64,000 bases of DNA, taken from the NCBI RefSeq assembly GCF_945859685.1, contig NC_079148.1, positions 22,951,946-23,015,945 of the forward strand. Direction: 5' to 3'. Shown in pieces: positions 32,710-44,900 of the stretch (position 1 is its first letter; every line of letters starts with the position of its first letter). The notes below the pieces were generated by a model. The model made no database searches. It saw nothing but the letters and a program-made list of their open reading frames with translations, and had not been told where the DNA came from. This DNA is from Eupeodes corollae. Lineage: Eukaryota > Arthropoda > Insecta > Diptera > Syrphidae. Position numbers and translations under genes: made by a program.

Positions 32710-34435
32710 TAAGGACAGACGAATTACCATAACATGTAATAAAAAACACAAATTATATTTTCTCTAAATCAAATTTAAATAAATATTATGTAATGTACCG
32801 TTATTCCATTTGAATAAGTAAAAAAACGAACGAAAATTTTAATTAATACAAGTATCACCAATGACTACAAAAAAATTTATGCAATACAGATAACTTTATT
32901 TTGGTCTGAATTTTAATAACTTTAACAAAAATAATAAACTGTTAAGTATGTAACTACTAAGAATTATGTATAGGTACATATCTTGCAAATCGATTTACCT
33001 TCGTTATAATTATAATACACTTTTTCCTTAAAAAATCAAAACCACTTATAATTACGTTTATAAATAGACTAACATCATTTTTAGTTTAACACACAGAATA
33101 AGAAGTCCTACAAACGATTATAATATGAAATTTTAATTTTTATTATAAACTTACTCTCCAACAATTATCAAAGACTTTCGATCTTTGAGGAACTTAACAA
33201 TCAACTATTTCAAAATAGTCCCAACTCAAGAAAGAAATTATGTCTTGGTCAACCAAATGCAAGAAATAATCAAACAATGATAAACAAATGGAATGGTCTT
33301 TCCTCGTGAGCTTGGCTCGTGGATGCTATTTAAGTCAGCTGATCGCTCAATTAAAGAAGAGTGATCTGATTTGCAATCATAGGATTTTAAAAGGACCATA
33401 CGCATTTAATTAGCTACGCAACAATCAAACTCATGACTCAGATATAGAAGGTAATGATGTATGGACATGAAGGATATATTATTTTAGAGTAACAACAAGT
33501 TAAACTATTCAAACATCACAAAGAGAAAAAGATTCTTGTATGAAGTTTGTGATTTAAAGGTCTTGAATTATTTATTGCTTTAAAAGATTGTGTTCTTCTT
33601 TATGTATTGTATTGTAATATTGTATTATCATTTCAGCTTCAGACTTCAGAAGCTGAAACTTGAATCTTTATTAGTTCGTGTACGTCCACGTAAGTTTGTC
33701 CCTTAGTAATAAATTGTTTCGGTTACACACGTTAACTATGCACATTATGCACTAATTTTGATTTTTATTAATCAATTGACTCGGTCGGAGGGGAGAAATA
33801 CAATATTGAAAAATGTTATTATTTTTATTGGCTTACTGGTGGAATATGGAATCATGCTTGTGGATAATAATCTTATCAATTTAACAAAATAGTAGGATTG
33901 ATTAATCTCTAATGGTTTATGATTTAGACTCAAGATAATAAAATATGTAAACAATTTTTGAAATCTCTAGAGTTTTGAAGAGATGGATATGTACATGTAT
34001 CGCAATTCAAGTGCATTTAACAAAAAGAAAAGCAAATAAACTATGTCTAATAAGGACGTACCAAAAGTTTCATTTAAATTCAAACTTCCGCAGTGTTTAG
34101 TTCCACTAAATGGTTATAATTATAGTTCATATTTAAATGAATATAATTGATATTAGCGAAGTAAAAACGCCGCACTTCGTTATAATTTATCCATTTTCGT
34201 TTTCTTGTTGTTTTCTTTTCTTTTTCTTTTTTGACAACAAAACACCTGTTTTCATATGAAACTTCAAAATAGACTAGTTTTAAGGGTTCCCCTACCAAAA
34301 GTTTAAAACAGTAATGTTATTGCATGCAAGACAGTGATGCTACTTGGTAGGAATTTTTTTGCCATGAACAAATCGAAGCGATATGCAACTATTAAGATTT
34401 CGAAATGAAGCATTCTATTTATTTAAATTGGGTAT
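32710..34435. other. AT-rich intergenic stretch
   Basis: No gene recognised. A minus-strand donor GTAAGT near 33153 after purine-rich sequence could end a non-coding first exon (of the SLC26 gene, for example). Block 33393-33422 resembles 28635-28664. Small frames at 33772-33954 and 34080-34298 are low-complexity and not convincing. Confidence 0.35.
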
Positions 34436-34639
34436 ACACTTAGTGCCTGTCTATACGTGTTGTGCCCACAACGTTGTGCTCTACATGTGTTGTGACTACT
34501 CATGACCCGTTTTCCATTTTGTGTTGTGGATCGAAGAACTTGAAACATTTATGTTCGAGATTTTGAGTGGGTGATATACTACCGACATACATAGAATTTT
34601 GTCTGCTTTTTACAAGATATAGAATTTTATAGATTGAAA

Positions 34640-34860
34640 TGGATACAAATAATGAAATTATTTGTTTAACTGCAATATGCGCAGCGGCAAATGTTTTATT
34701 TCTGCTAAATGAAGAAGAGAAAAAAAGAAAAACACAAGGGAATGGTCAAAACCTTGGAGGCTCCGCAGGAATACACAAAGTTCTTTTAAACTTTTAAATG
34801 ACGAACTACGCTTAGAAGATAAGGACTTCACTTTTTGAAGTTAAATGTAGTTAAGCTGTA
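34640..34860 (+). pseudogene. PIF/Harbinger-like transposase N-terminal remnant
   Basis: ATG at 34640 opens a frame of about 30 residues ending in EEEKKRKT. After a one-base shift near 34735 the sequence reads W.KPWRLRRNTQSSF.LLNDELR.EDKDF, the pattern seen at the start of HARBI1-type nucleases (W...W..RR...G.F..L..EL..ED...F). The catalytic DDE part is absent. Flanking gttgtg-rich sequence (34455-34530) may be the element's end. Confidence 0.5.
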
Positions 34861-35091
34861 CTTATAGAATTTTTAAGATTCTACGTATGCTATTGTCCTT
34901 TTATCACGTTGTATACAAAATTGTATGTTGTTTTTTCTTGGCTTTAATTCATAAACCATAAGACACAAAAATATAAAATAAAAACATAGGAAACAGAATC
35001 GTATTTGGCACAACCCAATCAATTTCGACATAAATCGAGTTTACGGGTTTTTCCTTTTGTCTGTGACCAATTTCGTAAAAAGAAAATTGAT
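34861..35091. other. Spacer right of Harbinger-like remnant
   Basis: AT-rich; may be the non-coding rest of the same element. Confidence 0.3.
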
Positions 35092-35099
35092 ACCATTTC

Positions 35100-35651
35100 G
35101 GGTCAACTTTCCATTGCGGCAGCACGAATTTCGATTAACAGTTTCTTTTATTTAATTAATATGTGCAAATAATAGTTTAAAGCAATTTTATTTCTATTTT
35201 AAATTAATTTTCAAAGTTCACTTTTTACATACAAAACACGCAAAAATGGTTAATTTTGACATTTCTTCCATGTTTTTTGTTCAGTGTTGCCATACTTGCT
35301 TTTTTTGTTGGGTATTTCTTTGATTTTAGTGCTCAAATGCAAAAGTACTTTGCATATACCCAAACTCGCACCCACCCCAAATCCTATAGTGAATCCAAGC
35401 AGGGGTGTTGTAGCAGGGCAGCATGCCCCCCTTACATATGTATCTATTTGTTATTAATTCAAAAAAACTTGTTTCATGCTCAAATAATGAAGTACAAAAA
35501 AAGTAGGGTTAAGTCCGAAAAAGAAAATATTATTTTCAATGACTTAAAGGTGTTTCCTCGCCTTAATATTTAAAACATATTCTATTGAGGTCCCTACCTA
35601 ACTGTAAAAAATCAGAAAGAAATGTTTGCTGCGGTAATGGAAAGTCGCCCC
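35100..35651. mobile_element. MITE, copy 2 of the 8340-8926 family
   Basis: Collinear with the copy at 8340-8926 over its whole length, with the same orientation and the same terminal inverted repeats (CAACTTTCCATTGC.GCAGC at left, the complement at right). Shared inner landmarks include tttgcatatacccaaactcg. It is 552 bp. The 8-bp flanks (accatttc and actcaaat) are not duplicates, so the original target duplication has decayed or the ends were altered. It ends about 250 bp before the ATG of the third ZAD gene. Confidence 0.85.
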
Positions 35652-35901
35652 ACTCAAATTCAAAAATATCACATATCCAACTTAATACCTGATGTGAACA
35701 AAGCTTTGGAATGTACCTAAAAAATCACTATGAACTTTACGTTACGTTGCGATACCAAAAGTCAAATGTCAATGCATTCGCGGCGAAAGCAAAACTGACC
35801 AAAACACCGTACTTGTCATTTGATTGTGCATTCTTCTTTAGTAGAAATTATTATTATTTATTTACAAACTTTATTAATTTATTAAACAACAAAAAAAAAA
35901 A

Positions 35902-38900
35902 ATGGAATGTTCAACCATGTGTCGTGTGTGCATGCAAAACATATCCTTAGAGTATGTAGATTTAGATACTCCATTTCATGACACAACCTATTTTGAATGC
36001 TTCAACTACTGTACCAAACTGGAAGCTAAGGCTAGCGATAAGCTGCCTAAAAGTATTTGTGTTTCATGCGCCAACTTATTGCAAAACTCCTATGATTTTA
36101 TTACTGCTGCTGCCGAGGCTGATCGTATGTTCCGGGAGTATATTGTCCGATTGGACGATAACGATGATCATACTAAATTCGAGGCTGAACATAAGACTGT
36201 AGCTAAGGTAAACAAATATAATATATCTGTCAAAACAAACCCTTAACTCTTGGTAACATCTTAGTTTTGATAGTGTTTATTAATCGACGCACGTCTAAAA
36301 GCTTGATGAGACCTTTTCCTAAGTTCAGATTTATTATTTATGCTCTTAGTACAATATTTTGGTCTATTGCGAATGTCTCATATTAAGTAAATAGGCAGGT
36401 TCAGACAACATACATTTTGACCAAGTCAACTAGGTAGTTTTTTAAGTGTAGTAAATTTCAAACTCAGAAATTTGCTTCAATAACTTCTACATTTATTTCA
36501 TCGTACAAATAATATAGACGTCTATCTAATTTTTGATTTTTATTTTTCCTCGGGTCCAAAACAAGAACTTGTTAGTCACTAAATGGTCTATAAAATGGGA
36601 AAAGGCCTTCATCTCTTTTCACTGTGGAATATTCAATTTAATTTTAAATGAATGTACATATGTTAATCTTTTTTGTTCTTAAAATACTTTTATAATTAAT
36701 TTTATTCCATGGCTTGCAATATCTATAAGAGGTGGCAACTTTTTGTTTGAAATTACGCTTTTTCTATATCTTTGAGCTTGTTGGCGATAGGCGATCGTTC
36801 TATTACTAAAACATTTGCTGCTCTTGATCACCGGCACAAGGTCCCACTCCTATCATTGTTTTATTTTAACTTACAATGGCCTAGTGAAATAGCCAGTTGT
36901 ATTCCTTCCCTTAAACAATTCAATCGTAATACACGTAGGTACTTCTAAAAACGCTCATCAGTTTACCCTTGAGTCCAATTCCGGACGTACTTTAGGTACA
37001 ATGATTCCTTCTTTAGCTGCACTACCCTTAACCAGCTTCAATATTTTGCACTTATTCCAATGTGCAGGCATTCAATACCAATGAGCGTTGGTATCTCCTC
37101 TCTTATTATCCTCCTTTATTCTTAAAATTAGTGAGTAAACCGTTTCGTTTTTTGTCAGTTGGTTTCCGTATACGTCTAAAGACCTTTTTTTAAGCATAAA
37201 AGTAAGAGAAAGGATCTCTGCTCTGGTTTTCAAAACAATTTTAAAGAAAACAAACTTTTTGAGAATAAAGTAGTGGTTGTTTTACAGATAATGGTCTATT
37301 AAGGAAGAGACGACTCCTTGATATCCGTCGACTGATTTTATATCAGTCATTGAACTTAATTTCCCAAGCGTTCTAATAGTTACCTTACTTCCTTATAACA
37401 TTAAACTAATTTTCATGGGTAACACCATGTTTAACTTAAAAAAAATAAGTACACTTTTTAATATTACAGCTTATTTGACCCTCCGTGTTTAAAGATCACC
37501 TGCATTAGAAAAAATATCGAGATAAAGGTTATTTTTGATTCTTTCTCTTATTTGTTTTATATTCAAATAAAATGACCATTTTTGGTTATTTTCGCAAAAG
37601 CAACACGTGTTACGAAGATGGGAAAACGAACAACAGTTGAACAGCGTGAATTAGTGCTTCATCATCATAACAATGGACTTTCTCGGCGAAAAACAGCAGA
37701 AATTGTTAACATACTAAATGGCACGGTCAAAGTTATTATCCACCGTTTTGTATTCGAGAATCGAATTGGAAATAAAGGAAGAAAACCTCCGAACAAAATA
37801 TTTAGTGCATCGGATGAACGATATATTGTGCGAAGAGTAAAACAAAATCCAAAGCTATCGGCACCAAAACTGGCTAGTGAGATGTCGAATATCCATGGAA
37901 AACCTTGTTGGAAGTGTGCCACGGAAGAAACCTTTTATCAATAAAAAAAATCGACTTAGCCCTTTTCCGTTTGCAAAGGAGAATAAAGCAAAGGATTCCA
38001 CGTTCTAGATTCGCCGATGAATCCAAATTTAATATATTTGGATCCGATGGGCGGTCTTATGTGTGGCGAAAACCGAGCACGGTGCTCCAAGATAAAAACT
38101 TAAGAGCAACAGTGAAGCATGGAGGAGGGCATGTCAAGGTATGGGCTTGCATTTCTGCAACTGGAGTTGGGTAGTTGCAATTTATTTTGAATACTATGGA
38201 TAAATTACTGTACCTCAATATTCTCAAAAATAATTTGCTTTAAAGCGCAGAAAAACTAGGCATAAAGGATACATTTCGATTTTATCAAGACAATGATCAT
38301 ACATCGGGCATTGTTCAAACTTGGCTAATTTACAACTGCCCTCACGTCATGAAACCGCCGGCATAGAGTCCAGATTTGAATGTCATCGAAAAACTTTGGT
38401 CAATTTTGGACACACAAATACGCGAGCGCCATATTTCTAACAAGAATGACCTAAAGATGTCTTTAGTTGAAGAATGGGCAAAAATATCTGTAGAAACGAC
38501 AAAAAAAACTAGTGGATTCTTATCGAAATCGGCTTGAGGCAGTCATAAATCAAAAAGGAGGACATACCAAATACTAAAGTTATACAAACGTGTCTTTTTG
38601 TTAATAAATAGTAATAATTTTACTTTTTTAAAATGGGTCAAATAAGCTGTTTCCCTGAAGTATTGATTTTAATTTGATTTTTTTATTTTTTTATAGTTTT
38701 AATTAAAAATAAATAAATGAAGTTGTTATGTTTCAGTTAAAAATTTAATTAACATTTCCTTGTTTTTATATTGTTGGTTACTTGCTTCGTTAAAGGGATA
38801 TTTTTGTTTTAAGTTGTGAGTAAAGGGTGGGTCAAATAAGCTGTGATCCACATTTTGAACATTCCTATAAATATAGCAGAAAGTCCAATTTGATTTTGTG

Positions 38901-41900
38901 GTCCTTAACTTTAAACTTTTCTTCTGAAAAATATTGGTTATAATTTAATAAACATCTCCGGAAGATATTTTAAGCAAACGAAAGTCCTAATATCCTTATA
39001 GAAACAAGATTTTATTCAGAATGAAAAAATAATAATAGAAAATTTCTATAATACTAAAAACTATGTAACTACAATTTCATATCAGGCCGAATGAGACAAA
39101 ATAACAAAGTATTTAAAACATTAATAATTTGAATAGACGAATGTATAATTAACAAAAATATCATAAGAGTTGTTTTCAAATTGATCAAATTGTTTCTGCC
39201 CTCAGATTTCTACAGAGTAAAACATATTTACACATGTGACGTTGCTTGAAACACTCTATACTGTGAAAAATTGTACCATATGTATGTTGCTATGGTCATT
39301 TTAATCAGGGAACGCATTGAGTCATTTCCTCACTTTCGTTTCTTTTTCAACATATAACGGTATTAACACCCTGACAAGTTTTTTTCTTTGCCAGGAACTT
39401 CTAAATGTATCTGCTGAATTTGAAATAATTGTATTAGAAAATAAACCAACTATACATTTAGATCAAGAGAAATATGAAGAATCAATGGAAGATACAGGCA
39501 CAATAAGGGATATATCACCAAAAGACGAAATCGATGAAATAATAAATGAAGAAGAAGATTATCGTGCGGAATTCGTAGATACCGAACAAGATTGGGAAAT
39601 TAATATAGAAAATGCTCCTATTGCAGCTGAAGATCCTATATTCGAAGTAGTCGGTAAAAACACGCTTATATTAAATTTCATTTCCTTTGCTATTTCTGGT
39701 CAATGTTTTTTTTCAGAATCAAATGAAGTTCGAAAACTAGAAAACAATGTATTGAAAATAATAGAAAAACAAAAACAAATTAAACCAGCATTGAGGTATA
39801 TTCTACCAAAAATTGAAACAGAAAACAATGAAGACGCCATCAATACTAAACTTGAAACTAAGGATATTCTTTCATTGAGTGGAAATTTAATACTCAATCA
39901 ACAAAATGATACATCAATAAACAAATGTGATATATGCAAGAAAAAGATTCGCAAAAACTTTGCTGATCATATGAATCAGCACACAGGTAAAGTTGTATTA
40001 CGAACTTCTTTTAAAGATCACCTACGTAATGATTGATTTAAAACTTATATTTCTTAACTGTTTTTTTTAGGTAATAGAGCATACAAGTGCGATAAATGTG
40101 ACGATTCATTCTACACCCTTAAACAATATACTCTACACAAGGCGCAAGAACATAAAAGATTTAGGGATGCTTGGTTTTGCAATAATTGCGGAGAAGCATT
40201 CGAAACTCGATCTAAGCTTATTAATCACCGAAATAATTACCATAATGGTAAACTTTTTTAAAATACAGGTGCCCTACTATGTAACTCGATTCTACAATGA
40301 AATTACTGGAATTCGAAAAATTGGTACTATGTATCTATTTGACTACTTTCGAACCAACGAGAATCGAATATTTCTAGTAGTGCCAACTATATTCTTATGA
40401 ACTTTCGAACAAAAAATTTGAACTACGTAACTCTAAAGTAGAATTCAAAACAAGGCAATCGAAAATAATCACTACATCAAATGTGTGAGTAAAATGTTGA
40501 ATATGAGTTCCATCTACCACCCCAATTATTGTTATTTTTGCCAAAAATAGAGTTTAGACTTTCGTTGAGTTTATTTGTTGACCAATTTGTGTAATAATTG
40601 TGATTAGTGGAAGTATAGTTTTCCGTCAGCTTTTTTGGTCGCTATAATTTTCGAAATGAAACAATTAAGTTACACTAACTTTCCCAACGTTTCGGCAGGG
40701 GTTGCTGCCTTGTTCAGTGGTTCTTTATTAACACAAAGATCTTAGTTATTTCAATGGGATACAAATGCAATAAAGTTTACTCACTCAAGATAAAAAAGGA
40801 AAACATTTAATATTACTTATATTAATTAATATAAATTGAAAATAAAACTATGAATATAATAAGCACTTCTAAAAATGAAGTTAAGTCAAAATTGAATAAA
40901 GCACAAATTACATTTATTAAGAAAGAAGAGAGCAATAATTAGTGTCCGACCGAAGCTTCGGCTTCGGTTCGGCCGAAGTTCGGCCAAAAAAACAACATTC
41001 GGCCAAACCTTCGGCTTCGGCCATTTTAGGCCGAAGTTTTGGCCGAAGCCGAAGAATCTGTTTATTCGAGCATCGTAACAGGCGCCGAAAAAAATTTAAA
41101 TTTTTAAAATTTTTGAATAGGTATTTCAAAACACTTGTGTGCCATCATAGTAGGCGCCGCAGAATTTCAATTTTTGAATTTTGCCTGACATTATTTTTAT
41201 TTCATTTGTCTTATGTTTTGTAAAGCCTAGTACGCTGCTGATGCGAAACGAAATTTTTCGGTGGTCTCCAAGTGTAGAGCGAAATTAAAACGAAAACCAC
41301 AACGGAAAAATATTTGTGTAGAGTTCTGTCAGCTGTGGAAAACAAAAAACAAAAACACCGAAAGTCACGAGTAAACAATTTTCAATTTTAATTTGTAAAC
41401 AATTTTTTCCAATAAATAAATTAAACGTCAAAATTTCGCAAGCAATTAATATACCGGGCAATTAAATTGAGAACGAAAAGAGTGGAGAATTGTACTAAAA
41501 AATCTAGTACAGCTATCCACTAAAATGACACATTTCGTTGTTCAGCAGCGTACTGAAAAACGAAAAGCACAGCGAAATTTTTCGTTTATGATTTCGTCAT
41601 GTCATTTTTGTATGGGAAATTTCGTTTCGCATCAGCAGCGTACTAGGCTTAAGCAATAAATTTCAATAAAAATAATATTTGTATCCAATTGGAAAGGAAA
41701 ATTCTTGACTTTTTTTAACCTTAGGCTTCGGCTTCGGCCGAAGATTTTCTTTCAGCCTAATAATTCGGCTTCGGCTTCGGCTGAAAATCGACCTTCGGTC
41801 GGACACTAGCAATAATGTTTTGTGTGTCTTGTTTTCTGTTCATGTTGTTTTTGTTATTGAGAATATGTAATATTTCTAACGTGTATCGTTTCGAAACATG

Positions 41901-44900
41901 TTTCTCTGTCTGTAGAAATTCCACGCCTTCAAAGTATGGAGAATGACCGCTTTCAATGCTGTGACTGGCCAGGGTTTTTTTCTCAGAGTTTTTTAGTTTT
42001 ATGTCGGATTTATGATTCGAGATTGTGGTCCCAATATAACAAAGGTTACACGGTTCATTTGATTTACCATTGCAGTTAATTTTATAGATAACATCTGTTT
42101 GTTTGTCCTTATCAGGTTTCGTCTTGAGTTTAGTAAAACAATGGTCAAGTGTTTTGTTTGATTTGAAAGCAAGGCGAACCTCTGTCAATTTTTTGGAAAT
42201 TGATTTTTTAAAGTTTTCGGATAGAGTTGGGACGTAAATCATGGTTTTGCGGTGCGTTCTAACGGGCTCATCAGTATTGTCTTGTGGAATTTGCTTTTTG
42301 CATTTTAAAAGAAAACTTCGAATTATGGTAGAAGGATAACCATTATCACTTAGGATTTTGATGACTTTTTTCTCGTTGGCGAATCGTACATCACTTATTT
42401 TGAAAATTTTATTCACGAGATTGGACGCAGTACTGATGATAATATGCCCTGCTTGGTTTGATCGGAAATTAGTCGAAAAGCAAACGATTTTCTTCACGGT
42501 AGATTATTACATCTAAGAAGGATATTGTTTTGTTAACCTTATTTTCAATTGTGAATTGAATTTTTGGGTGAAATCCGTTTAGAATTTTTAGTACTTTTTC
42601 TATGTTTCTTTTATCCATTATTGCAAATATGTCGTCAACATATTTTGCTATGAACGTAGGTTTTTTTTTGTATTGAAGAAAATTGTTTTCTTTAAGACAA
42701 GTCTAGAATTTCAATTAATTTGTTTTGTGCGATCTTTGTGCTTTTATTTATTGTATCCCATTTCTTCTTGACAATGGTGATAGCCAGTTGAAATGGTAAG
42801 TTAGTAAACAATGAGATTGCATCAAACGAGACTAAAACATCATTTTGACTTAGTTTTACATTTTTTGCTTTTTCAACAAATGCAATCGAATTTTTAATAG
42901 AGTAGGTTGAATTTGTTGTCATGCACTGTAAAATTTTTCCAACGTACTTACATAGCGCATAGTATGGTACATTCATGGATGACGTAATCGGGGGCAGAGG
43001 CATGTCTGTTTTGTGAATTTTTGGCAAACCGTAAATGGATAGGAGTCGTGCGTAAGTTGTAAGTGGTCATCTTTGCTTTCTCTATATCGTTAATATAATT
43101 GTTGTTTTTCAGCCATTTGACTATGTCATTGTTTCGCGTTTGAACTTTCGTTTCTCTTCCTCATTCATTTCAAAATTCATCATCAGCGGGCACATGACTC
43201 TTTCGATTGAAGTCAAAACTTCGACAAGTATTTTTGACATGGTTTGCTGTGCAATTCCAGCGTTCTTGTCACCACCGATTTGGTTTTGGTAACCTCTTGT
43301 TGTCAAGAAATTCAATGCTGCTGATAACTTAATTATAATCGAGTAGTCATGTCGGATGATATGGTGTTAAGTAAGAACATAAATCCGTCTTTAGAAAGAC
43401 GATAGCTCTTACCAAAACTAAAACAAAAGTATATATTTTTCATTAAGTTCAAATATTCTAAAGTTTATATATACATATATTTAAAAACCTTTTATCACTC
43501 AGCTCCATTATTTTGGAATTATCCAACGGTGTCCATTTTTGTAATAATTATCCTTGTCCAAAAATCTGATGTCTTATTTTTGGTTTATTTTTAAAACTGC
43601 CAAAAAACTCGATACTCGTTGGAAAGTACAATTTTTTTTTGGAAGCAAGTTGGTATAACCGGCATCCGATTCTTCTTTCATAAGTAGAACGATTTGGAAG
43701 TACAATCGGAAATAAGTTTCGAATAGAATCAAAAGTAGAATCGAGTTACATAGTAGAGCCCCAGATTTCTATAATCTAAAATTAATACTGATTTCATTTT
43801 TTGTTTGTAGAACAAACTTCAGGCTTATGTTTGGCGTGTGGTGAGAATTTATCTGACGAAGAAGCTTTACAACAACATGTTAAAGATAAACACTGGTCAC
43901 GAAAACTACCAGTTGAATGTTCTCATTGTAAAAAGAAATACCAGCTAAATACACTTCCAATGCATGTTAAATATGCCCATTCAGATGTGGCACGCGCTGC
44001 GGTTGATAAAGTGTTCACTTGTAAATACTGTTTTAAAAATTGCGAGGACCCCATTCAGCTAGAGAAACATGTTAAAAACCATAAAGGTACTATACCACAT
44101 TGCTTAACTTCTAATTCTTATACCTTCCAAATCATATGTTTGTATTTTATACATATAAAATGTTTTATAAGGTGTATAAGTCTCTTCTTGAACAAAAGCT
44201 TATATTTTACTTGATTTCAAAATATTAAATTCAAAAAATTACAAAAAGAAACTCAAAACTTTACATTGTTAAGATTTTTGAGAATTTTCTTAATCAGATA
44301 TTTGAATTTTTGTGTAGACATCGAATCCAAAAACTTCCATCCTTAAAGCTTTTCTTGCAAAATTGATTTTTTTAATAATGAGAATAATTTAATTGTACTT
44401 GTTTTTCCTTATTCTTTATTTATTTTTAAGCAAAACATTTATACTCATGTGTGATTTGTGGGAACGATTTCAAGGGCAAAGCCGTTTTCGAAAAGCATAA
44501 AGCTGAAATGCATCCAATGCAGAATGTAAATTCAAAAATAAAAAAATGCAACAGATGCGAATTTACTACAACCCAGCAATCTTTATTGGTGAAGCATAGA
44601 AAGAAAAAGCATTACAACTATTACCACAATCGCATCCGTAAATTTCTTTGTGCATATTGTCGTAAGTCTTGAGTGCTATTTTAAACATTACATTTCTTCA
44701 ATAACTATATTTTTTTTTGTTGTTTCAGCTAAAAAGTTTTTAACTTTAAAAACACTCAATGATCATGAAGATTATCAACATGGTGAACAAAAAACTGCCC
44801 ACCAATGCGATTTGTGTGGTAAAAAGTTCGATACTAATTTTAAGTTACAACTGCATAAAAAGAGTGCACATGAAAATGAACGTCCATATATGTGTAAAGA

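Larger units (their letters stand above)
40640..43330 (-). mobile_element. Penelope-like retroelement (RT plus GIY-YIG), degraded
   Basis: Read on the minus strand: MPKIHKTDMPLPPI and DVLVSFDAISLFTNLP (43027-42800), then the catalytic KYVDDIFAIMD (about 42650-42620) in another frame, a linker region, and a GIY-YIG-type endonuclease (VIYKINC near 42090, CNLCYIGTT near 42040). RT followed by GIY-YIG is the known layout of Penelope-like elements. Frameshifts lie near 42690 and 42500 and further ones near the N-terminus (43030-43315). The element's 3' part is interrupted by the MITE at 40940-41808 and holds a hammerhead-like motif (40687-40722). Boundaries are approximate. Confidence 0.82.
40264..43770. 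mobile_element. Outer TIR element split by a Penelope-like insertion
   Basis: The left end (40266-40295) carries ctactatgtaactcgattct and the right end (43740-43768) its reverse complement, so both are ends of one inverted-repeat element. The related strings gtagaacgatt and gaatcg recur near both ends. Between them lies the Penelope-like element, so the original was probably a MITE of a few hundred bp. No target duplication is clear. It occupies intron 4 of the third ZAD gene. Confidence 0.65.

Noticed and set aside
34080..34298. Minus-strand 72-codon frame with a Lys/Arg tract
   Set aside because: Low complexity, no motifs, no splice or promoter context.
40942..41223. Arg/Lys-rich frame in the ttcggc repeats
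   Set aside because: Product of the subterminal repeat array in the hAT-like MITE; the inverted array gives a similar frame on the other strand.
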